A stretch of 6,702 nt of DNA from Helicobacter sp. Its GTDB lineage: Bacteria > Campylobacterota > Campylobacteria > Campylobacterales > Helicobacteraceae. The stretch spans positions 1-6,702 of the forward strand of contig JARHZY010000045.1 of assembly GCA_029264655.1 (NCBI GenBank). The letters are read 5' to 3'. Shown here one piece after another: positions 1 to 4,283 of the stretch. A program made the translations under genes and the position numbers. Under the pieces are notes generated by a model. That model did no database searches, was not told the origin of the DNA, and saw only the letters and a program-made list of their open reading frames with translations. How positions within the stretch are numbered: the stretch's first letter is position 1; each line of letters begins with the position of its first letter.

Positions 1-437
1 AGCAAAATTAATGCAATGCAAACCCATATGCCAACGCCTTTTCTTTGCACAATTGGTCTCACCCATGATTGATCAAGCCCAACCTTATCACCAAATTCAT
101 TGAAGTCCGGGATAGTCTTAAAATAAAAAATAACAAGGGCAATAAGCAACGCACCAATAAGCGTGGCATTCTTCTGCCCAAGCCAATTATCAGCTAACCA
201 GCCCCCGGGCAATGCAGCAAGGTATAAACAACCTGCAAAAATTCCAACAACAGCAGATGCTGCACCTCTATCAAGCTCTAAGCCTCCTTCATTCATAGCA
301 GCAATCATAAACAGCACAAGCAAAGGTCTTATGCCATAATACGAAAATCTTTCCCACAGCTCTGTTGCAGAAAGACTTAGTAATGGTTTTGGATGTCCAA
401 AAAATGAACTATCTAAAGGGTTTGTTCTCTTATCCAT
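1..437 (-). CDS. POT-family proton-coupled peptide transporter, N-terminal part (partial)
   Basis: Proton-driven di-/tripeptide uptake across the inner membrane is the family role. The frame is open from an ATG at 435-437 to the left edge (145 residues seen), so the C-terminus is missing. An AAGGA ribosome site at 443-447 supports this start. Residues 26-34 read ELWERFSYY, the POT proton-coupling motif ExxERFxYY in helix 1. Residues 78-88 (GGWLADNWLGQ) match the PTR2 signature between helices 2 and 3. After helix 3 (about residues 92-107) the chain passes directly to a charged loop containing KTIPDFNEFGDKVGLDQSW and QRKGVG. From memory of the family this resembles the linker after helix 6, and the expected helix 4-6 part with its second signature (FYxxINxGS) is absent. 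The gene may therefore carry an in-frame internal deletion. It lies 166 bases downstream of the LptF/LptG-type gene on the same strand. Family assignment is firm; function is uncertain. Confidence 0.85.
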   Translation of the reverse strand, partial: MDKRTNPLDSSFFGHPKPLLSLSATELWERFSYYGIRPLLVLFMIAAMNEGGLELDRGAASAVVGIFAGCLYLAALPGGWLADNWLGQKNATLIGALLIALVIFYFKTIPDFNEFGDKVGLDQSWVRPIVQRKGVGIWVCIALIL

Positions 438-467
438 CAAAATCCTTAAATTACTAGCAACAAAAGC

Positions 468-473
468 ATTATA
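468..473 (-). promoter_or_regulatory. Candidate -10 box of the peptide transporter gene
   Basis: The minus strand reads TATAAT here, about 31 bases upstream of the ATG, placing a transcript start near 461 and leaving a short leader that includes the AAGGA ribosome site. At a 17-base spacing the -35 position reads TTACTC, a poor match, which is common in Campylobacterota. The call rests on the -10 match and position only. Confidence 0.45.
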
Positions 474-555
474 AACTATAAAAATAAATAGAGTAAGGTA
501 TAAAAAATAATAAATATTTGCTAAATATTCTATTTAGTAGGTATTTTTAATATCT

Positions 556-570
556 CTTTAATTATTAAAG
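556..570. repeat. Short perfect palindrome between the LptF/LptG-type gene and the transporter gene
   Basis: CTTTAAT (556-562) and ATTAAAG (564-570) form a 7-bp inverted repeat around one central base. It lies 34 bases past the stop codon of the LptF/LptG-type gene and roughly 80 bases upstream of the transporter -10 box. It contains only two G-C pairs and has no T tract suited to an intrinsic terminator, so it could be a regulator site or chance in AT-rich DNA. Confidence 0.25.
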
Positions 571-603
571 CTTAAATGATTTTCATGCGTCTTTATATGT
601 GGT

Positions 604-1674
604 TTAGATTCTATTGAATTTGCGATAATACCTTATGCTTATGATACATAAAATTCCAAGTGGCATAAGCATGCTTAATTCTGGAATAAATACAGCATTT
701 GCATTAAGTTTTCCTAGTGAAAAAAATATCCCCCACACAATAAGCGAAAGCACGCTAAGGCTTATACCAAGCATAGCAAGGTTACCATAACGTGCGAGTG
801 GCGGAGCATAATATGCAATAATTACACATAGCATGCTAATAAAGAAAGGAATAATTGCAAGTGTATAAAGCACACCCCTTGTGCGTCCTGTATCTGCACC
901 TTCTCGCAATAGAATATGCAGGGAATAAAGCGTGTCTATAATAGAGATAGCTGGTTTATTTTTATAAAAAGTATCAAGCACTTTTGGCTTAAATCCTCGC
1001 AGTGTTGTTACAGAGTTATATTCCTTATCTACCATACCTGTTTTACCCAATGTATAATCTGTGGGCAAAATAGAAACTTGTGGTGCTACAAGTTCCCACT
1101 CATTATTGCGAAAATATCCTTCTTTTGCACGCGTTATACTAACAAGTTGCTTATTATCCTTATTTTCTGTATGATAGATTTGTATATTTTCAGCTTTTTG
1201 AAGCAATGGATAGACTTTTTCAAAGAACACATAATCTGTATTATATCGAATAAATAAATCTTTTGAAATATCAGCACTATTGCTGCTATTTATAATATTA
1301 TCTGCACGTTCTTGTGCATATACAAAGTCGGTAGCATTTAGTCCAATATAACAACATACAATAAGGTTGATAATAATAAAAGGTGGATAAAAAATCTTTT
1401 TACGAGAATAACCAAGTGAGAGCAAAGCAACATATTGGTTACTTTTAATAAGGCTAATATAAAATACAATAAGCCCGAGCAGTAGTGCTAAAGGCAATAC
1501 ATAATTAAAAGCATACATGCAATCAAACACTAAAAACCAAATTGCATGATTTGCAGATTGTGCCAATGTGTCAAAATATTGCAAGCTATCAACACAAATA
1601 AAAAAAAACTCTAATCCGCACAGAATCACAAGCATAGGTTTTAGATATCTTACCGCAACAAACCAAAAAAACAT
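604..1674 (-). CDS. LptF/LptG (YjgP/YjgQ) family lipopolysaccharide-export permease
   Basis: This is an inner-membrane permease subunit of the LptB2FG ABC transporter, which extracts lipopolysaccharide and feeds it to the periplasmic bridge. At 356 residues it has the usual length. The family layout is visible: helix 1 about residues 13-30, helix 2 about 56-76, the cytoplasmic coupling helix around 79-94 (NQYVALLSLGYSRKK), and helix 3 about 97-113. A soluble periplasmic domain follows at about 115-262, then helices 4-6 at about 266-288, 298-319 and 331-349. The start is supported by AAAAGGAAA just upstream (about 1677-1684). A run of nine T (coding strand) encodes Phe23-Phe25 in helix 1 and is a possible slippage site. 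I cannot decide safely between LptF and LptG; the opening RYLKP and single-copy context slightly favour LptG. The neighbours give no Lpt context. Confidence 0.85.
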   Translation of the reverse strand: MFFWFVAVRYLKPMLVILCGLEFFFICVDSLQYFDTLAQSANHAIWFLVFDCMYAFNYVLPLALLLGLIVFYISLIKSNQYVALLSLGYSRKKIFYPPFIIINLIVCCYIGLNATDFVYAQERADNIINSSNSADISKDLFIRYNTDYVFFEKVYPLLQKAENIQIYHTENKDNKQLVSITRAKEGYFRNNEWELVAPQVSILPTDYTLGKTGMVDKEYNSVTTLRGFKPKVLDTFYKNKPAISIIDTLYSLHILLREGADTGRTRGVLYTLAIIPFFISMLCVIIAYYAPPLARYGNLAMLGISLSVLSLIVWGIFFSLGKLNANAVFIPELSMLMPLGILCIISIRYYRKFNRI

Positions 1675-1735
1675 ATATTTCCTTTTAATAATGCCATAAT
1701 ACTTAAAAAAGCATAAATATGGGGTGCATATTTCA

Positions 1736-1782
1736 ATTATATTTTAAAAGATATATTGTAGCTTTTATTTTATAAGATTATA
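1736..1782 (-). promoter_or_regulatory. Two candidate -10 boxes upstream of the LptF/LptG-type gene
   Basis: On the minus strand TATAAT occurs at 1777-1782, preceded directly by TG, and again at 1736-1741. They would give leaders of roughly 95 and 55 nt before the ATG at 1674. No convincing -35 is seen for either. In DNA this AT-rich, one or both could be chance; they are offered as the most likely promoters for this gene. Confidence 0.35.
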
Positions 1783-1835
1783 CATTTTGTTTAATTATAA
1801 AGATGAATATTTATTTATACACAAAAAACATATGC

Positions 1836-1855
1836 TTTGAGTTTTTCAACTCAAA
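1836..1855 (-). other. Perfect 8-bp hairpin with GAAA loop on the minus strand
   Basis: The minus strand reads TTTGAGTT-GAAA-AACTCAAA, a perfect 8-bp stem closed by a GNRA-type tetraloop. A run of six T follows seven bases later. It lies about 40 bases beyond the small-RNA terminator and about 160 bases upstream of the LptF/LptG-type gene. It could be a backup terminator or an RNA-processing element. The stem has only two G-C pairs and the T run is displaced, so it is not called a terminator. Confidence 0.35.
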
Positions 1856-1894
1856 AGACTAAATCTTAAATAAAACAAAGGAGTAAAATGAAAA

Positions 1895-2041
1895 ATAAAA
1901 AAGCTCCAAAAGGAGCTTATAAAAGGAGTGGAGAGTAACAAAATCTTTACCTGTGGGGTGAGCAAAGACTTTGAAAAGTTATGATGTAGGGAAATTGGAG
2001 GGGGTAACCTCATCATAACTACGCCCTAAAAATAGAAGCGC
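1895..2041 (-). ncRNA. Candidate small regulatory RNA with C-rich hairpin loops
   Basis: A roughly 145-nt transcript is bounded by a consensus promoter and an intrinsic terminator on the same strand. No protein ORF with a ribosome site is seen on it. From 5' to 3' it can form four hairpins. (1) 2040-2022: 6 bp with one bulged U and a U-rich loop. (2) 2020-2011 with 1986-1977: a perfect 10-bp stem and a 24-nt loop containing ACCCCCUCC and UUUCCCU. (3) 1973-1962 with 1950-1939: 12 bp including two G-U pairs, with loop UCACCCCACAG. (4) The terminator at 1918-1901. A single-stranded pyrimidine linker with CUCUCC and ACUCCUUUU joins hairpins 3 and 4. Loops rich in C can pair with Shine-Dalgarno or G-rich mRNA, as known for Helicobacter pylori RepG and NikS. 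It lacks SRP RNA, tmRNA and RNase P core motifs, and its ends do not pair as in 6S RNA. I cannot name a homologue. Function is inference; the gene unit itself is seen. Confidence 0.75.
1897..1918 (-). terminator. Intrinsic terminator of the small RNA
   Basis: The minus strand reads AAGCTCC-TTTT-GGAGCTT followed at once by TTTTATTTTT: a perfect 7-bp stem with four G-C pairs, a 4-base loop and a U tract. This is the clearest terminator in the window. The plus strand lacks a T tract after the stem, so it acts leftward, and any greA read-through would also end here. Confidence 0.85.
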
Positions 2042-2047
2042 AATGAA

Positions 2048-2076
2048 ACTATACAAAAAAAATAGTTGTTTGTCAA
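2048..2076 (-). promoter_or_regulatory. Consensus housekeeping promoter of the small RNA
   Basis: The minus strand carries TTGACA (2076-2071), a 17-base spacer with a run of eight T, and TATAGT (2053-2048). The seventh base after the -10 is a G at 2041, the predicted transcript start. A fully consensus -35 is unusual in Helicobacter, where it is often unrecognisable, and suggests strong expression. Confidence 0.8.
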
Positions 2077-2077
2077 G

Positions 2078-2105
2078 AAAAATGTAAAGTATTTTTTACA
2101 TTTTT
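2078..2105. repeat. 11-bp perfect inverted repeat abutting the sRNA -35 box
   Basis: AAAAATGTAAA (2078-2088) and TTTACATTTTT (2095-2105) are exact inverted repeats separated by six bases. The inner half ends one base from the -35 hexamer at 2071-2076. The core TGTAAA-N6-TTTACA has the spacing of a dimeric regulator site, and the A/T tracts could also act as an UP element. With only one G-C pair per stem it would be a poor terminator. The cognate regulator is unknown. Confidence 0.5.
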
Positions 2106-2374
2106 GCATATTTTATTGCATTTAACTGAATTAAATCTTAATATATAGACAAAAAATATACAATTTTGCAAATTAAGCATGCATACATACTAGTAACAAA
2201 ATAATAAAAATATTACAAAGCACATAAAAATCAATATATATTGCCACTATACTTTGTTATTTAACATTTTGTAGAACCATTACCCAAAGCTCTTTTTATA
2301 AAAAATAATCAATAGAGTAGTGGTGTTATAAAAGTATGTTTATATTTTCTTTTACCATAGCTTTAATTTTTATA
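2106..2374. other. AT-rich intergenic stretch without a recognised gene
   Basis: Between the sRNA promoter region and the greA stop codon I see no ORF with a ribosome site, no tRNA and no strong hairpin on either strand. A loose inverted repeat (TTTTATAA near 2294, TTATAAAA near 2326) is AT-only. There is no clear greA terminator, so greA transcripts may extend toward the sRNA terminator at 1897. Confidence 0.6.
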
Positions 2375-2863
2375 TTAATCTTCAAAACAAATAGGCTTAT
2401 ATTCAATCTTTAGAATCTCAAATTCAGTCTCACCTGCTGGCAAGTTAATAATTACTTCATCACCCTCTTCTTTACCTATAAGCTCTTTTGCAAGCGGTGA
2501 ATTAAAGGAGATTAAACCTTTTGTAGGATTGCTTTCTGTTGTGCCAACAATTGTATACACAATCTCTTTATCAGTATTCAGATTGAGTATGGTAATAGTG
2601 CTACCAAAACTCACTTTATCATGTGTAAAGCTTGAAGGATCGATAACTTGTGCATTAGCAAGCATTTTGCTTAATTCATTAATCTTAAATTCAATAAATG
2701 CCTGCTTTTCTTTAGCAGCATGGTATTCTGCATTTTCTTTCAAATCACCATGCGATCTTGCTATATCAATTTCTTGGGCTACTTTTGGTCGTTGCACTTC
2801 TTTTAAATCCTTTAATTCTTGTGTTAGCTTATTGAATCCATATTTACTCATTGGTTCTGTCAT
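2375..2863 (-). CDS. greA: Transcript cleavage factor GreA
   Basis: GreA binds the RNA polymerase secondary channel and stimulates cleavage of backtracked transcripts, releasing stalled complexes. The 162-residue product has the family length and order. An N-terminal coiled coil (about residues 8-75) carries the tip motif GDLKENAEYHAAKEKQAF. Asp40 and Glu43 correspond to the acidic tip pair D41/E44 of E. coli GreA. A C-terminal FKBP-like domain (about 80-160) contains SNPTKGLIS, SPLAKELIGKEEGDE and the closing FEILKIEY. The open frame extends 14 codons further upstream to 2905, but MTEPMSKYG at 2863 matches known GreA starts, and an AAAGG ribosome site lies at about 2872-2876, so 2863 is chosen. 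The gene diverges from the alpha/beta-hydrolase gene. Confidence 0.97.
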   Translation of the reverse strand: MTEPMSKYGFNKLTQELKDLKEVQRPKVAQEIDIARSHGDLKENAEYHAAKEKQAFIEFKINELSKMLANAQVIDPSSFTHDKVSFGSTITILNLNTDKEIVYTIVGTTESNPTKGLISFNSPLAKELIGKEEGDEVIINLPAGETEFEILKIEYKPICFED

Positions 2864-2896
2864 GATTTTTACCTTTACTATAAAATAAAAAGTATT

Positions 2897-2902
2897 ATTA
2901 TA
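2897..2902 (-). promoter_or_regulatory. Candidate -10 box of greA
   Basis: The minus strand reads TATAAT with TG directly before it, placing the transcript start near 2890 and giving a leader of about 27 nt with the ribosome site inside. The position 17 bases upstream reads ATATTT, not a useful -35. The box sits back to back with the plus-strand promoter at 2911-2939. Confidence 0.5.
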
Positions 2903-2910
2903 CAAAAAAA

Positions 2911-2939
2911 TAGACAGAAAAATATTTTTATATTAAAAT
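2911..2939 (+). promoter_or_regulatory. Candidate promoter of the alpha/beta-hydrolase gene
   Basis: TAGACA (2911-2916), a 17-base spacer and TAAAAT (2934-2939) give one mismatch in each hexamer against consensus. The predicted start is near 2946, about 22 bases before the ATG. Together with the greA -10 box this makes a compact divergent promoter, so the two polymerases would compete for the same DNA. Confidence 0.5.
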
Positions 2940-2967
2940 TAGTCTTTTAGAATGAAGGGAGTTGTAT

Positions 2968-3702
2968 ATGGCAATTAAAGAGATCTTATACCAAAACAAT
3001 AAATTTATTATTTCATATAATATGATAGACAATAACGCATCTCAATACATGGTGTTTTTACATGGTTGGGGTAGTAATAAAGAGCTTATGGCATTATCAT
3101 TTAGCAAATATTTTCACCAATATAACCATGTTTATATTGATTTACCCGGTTTTGGTGCAAGTCCAAATGAAGTTTTTCTAACCACAAAAGATTATGCTTG
3201 TATTATTACATTATTTTTGCAAGCTATGAAGGTTTCTAGTATGCAGAAATTACCAGTTATTGTAGGGCATAGCTTTGGTGGGAAAATAGCATTATTATTA
3301 GATTATGAAGTTATTTTGTTAAGTAGTGCTGGAATCTTATTGCCAAAACCATTAAAAGTGCGACTAAAAATTGCAATAGCAAAAATACTGAAAAAAATCC
3401 CATTGCATTTTAACTTTCTAAGGGCTACTGATGCGAAAAATTTAAGTCCTATAATGTATGAAATATTTAAGCACGTTGTGCAAGAAGATTTCGCACAACA
3501 TTATAAAGATTGCATGCAAAAAACAACAATTTTTTGGGGTAAAGACGATAAAGCCACACCACTACAAGCTTATCATATTATTTGCACGCTTATGCCACAT
3601 GCAAGAACACATATTTTAGAAGGCGATCATTACTTTTTTTTGCAGCAAGGATCAGTCATTGAGAAACTCTATTATGATGATGCTAACATGCCTAAATCAT
3701 AA
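2968..3702 (+). CDS. Alpha/beta-hydrolase fold protein
   Basis: This is a 244-residue soluble hydrolase of unknown substrate. The first part has the fold's hallmarks: VFLHGWGS (29-36, oxyanion-hole HG), IDLPGFGAS (57-65) and the nucleophile elbow GHSFGG with Ser102. The acid is probably Asp194 in WGKDDKATP and the catalytic His is His221 in GDHYFF, so the triad is complete. A basic stretch at about 127-143 falls in the variable lid region. The frame could open at a TTG (2962), but the ribosome site AAGGGAG at 2955-2961 would overlap or abut it, whereas it sits six bases from the ATG at 2968, which is chosen. Helicobacter pylori has a similar small hydrolase (HP0739, from memory) of undefined role. 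The gene leads a plus-strand unit with rnhA 38 bases downstream. The fold is sure; the reaction is unknown. Confidence 0.9.
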   Translation: MAIKEILYQNNKFIISYNMIDNNASQYMVFLHGWGSNKELMALSFSKYFHQYNHVYIDLPGFGASPNEVFLTTKDYACIITLFLQAMKVSSMQKLPVIVGHSFGGKIALLLDYEVILLSSAGILLPKPLKVRLKIAIAKILKKIPLHFNFLRATDAKNLSPIMYEIFKHVVQEDFAQHYKDCMQKTTIFWGKDDKATPLQAYHIICTLMPHARTHILEGDHYFFLQQGSVIEKLYYDDANMPKS

Positions 3703-3740
3703 ACTTTTAATTTTTTTTAGTATTAGTATAGGAGTAAGCT

Positions 3741-4181
3741 ATGAAAAATGTTATTATTTATACTGATGGTTCAAGTCTTGGGAATCCGGGGGCTAGTGGT
3801 TATTGTGCCTTGCTTGAGTATAAAGCACCAAATGGAACATTATTTCACACACAAATAAGTGGGGGTGAGCCATATAGCACGAATGGACGCATGGAGCTTA
3901 AAGCAGTTGTTGAAGGTCTGAAATTGCTTATAGAGCCATGCCATGTAACAATTATTAGTGATTCTAAATATATATGTGATTCTATTGCAGAGTATCTTCC
4001 AAATTGGCAAAAAAAAGGTTTTAAAGATGTGAAACACACGGATTTATGGGGTGAATATATACATGTTAGTCGCCAGCATACTATACAAGCACAATGGGTA
4101 AAAGCACATAATGGACATCCTCAAAATGAACATTGTGATAAAGTTGCCAAACTCAATGCAAAAGTATATGAAACTTTGTAG
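3741..4181 (+). CDS. rnhA: Ribonuclease HI
   Basis: The enzyme degrades the RNA strand of RNA-DNA hybrids, removing primers and R-loops. The 146-residue length suits a single-domain RNase HI. All catalytic positions are present: Asp9 (YTDGSSLGNPG), Glu52 (GRMEL), Asp74 (ISDSKY) and Asp133 (NEHCDKVAK), with His123 in the flexible WVKAHNGHP loop. The helix III basic protrusion region is present (LPNWQKKGFKDVK, about 86-98). One departure from the usual TNNRME motif is TNGRME, with Gly49 replacing the second Asn, which in E. coli (N45) touches the substrate. AGGAG lies six bases before the ATG. The gene is probably transcribed with the hydrolase gene. It is followed by an AT-rich gap containing the pseI promoter. 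Confidence 0.96.
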   Translation: MKNVIIYTDGSSLGNPGASGYCALLEYKAPNGTLFHTQISGGEPYSTNGRMELKAVVEGLKLLIEPCHVTIISDSKYICDSIAEYLPNWQKKGFKDVKHTDLWGEYIHVSRQHTIQAQWVKAHNGHPQNEHCDKVAKLNAKVYETL

Positions 4182-4228
4182 TATAACAAGATATTGTTGC
4201 TTATATCTTATTATGCTTATTTGTTATA
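4182..4228. repeat. Nested AT-rich inverted repeats over the pseI promoter
   Basis: TATAACAA (4182-4189) is inverted as TTGTTATA (4221-4228), and inside it AAGATAT (4188-4194) is inverted as ATATCTT (4203-4209). The right outer arm overlaps the pseI -10 box at 4225-4230. This could be a regulator site or a weak rnhA 3'-end hairpin. Low G-C content makes chance plausible. Confidence 0.35.
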
Positions 4229-4230
4229 AT
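4222..4230 (+). promoter_or_regulatory. Extended -10 promoter of pseI
   Basis: The plus strand reads TGTTATAAT, an exact extended -10 (TGnTATAAT). The predicted start is near 4237, leaving a leader of about 47 nt before the ATG at 4284. No -35 is recognisable, which an extended -10 tolerates. It would allow pseI and yggS to be transcribed separately from rnhA. Confidence 0.55.
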
Positions 4231-4283
4231 TTTTATAGAATCTTGTGGTAATATTAAATTGATAAAATATTATGGAGATTTGT

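Noticed and set aside
916..1257. Plus-strand ORF of 113 codons
   Set aside because: It lies opposite the LptF/LptG-type gene, has no family resemblance and no ribosome site; a shadow frame.
1877..2020. Plus-strand CsrA-binding RNA, because of many GGA motifs in predicted loops
   Set aside because: Promoter and terminator are both on the minus strand. The GGA-rich plus strand is the complement of the C-rich sRNA, and no plus-strand promoter or terminator fits.
1895..2041. Housekeeping RNA (6S, SRP, tmRNA, RNase P or tracrRNA) as identity of the candidate sRNA
   Set aside because: The 5' and 3' ends are not complementary as in 6S RNA. No GGAAGCAGCC-type SRP loop, no tRNA-like ends of tmRNA and no RNase P core is seen, and there is no cas gene or repeat array nearby.
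2529..2888. Plus-strand ORF of 119 codons
   Set aside because: It lies entirely opposite greA, whose protein is fully conserved; a shadow frame.
2864..2905. Longer GreA with 14 extra N-terminal residues
   Set aside because: The extension (MYNNTFYF...) is unlike any GreA start, overlaps the likely -10 box at 2897-2902, and the ATG at 2863 has its own ribosome site and the family's normal beginning.
2962..2967. TTG start of the hydrolase gene
   Set aside because: The AAGGGAG ribosome site ends at 2961, directly adjacent to the TTG. The ATG at 2968 has correct six-base spacing.
3634..3641. T8 tract in the hydrolase gene, just after the catalytic His codon, as a phase-variation switch
   Set aside because: Short A/T runs of this length are common in such AT-rich DNA, and several others occur (3711-3718, 4009-4016). 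Nothing marks this one as hypervariable.
4272..4283. Upstream ATG of pseI
   Set aside because: No ribosome site precedes it, while GGAG lies within these codons at proper distance from the ATG at 4284.
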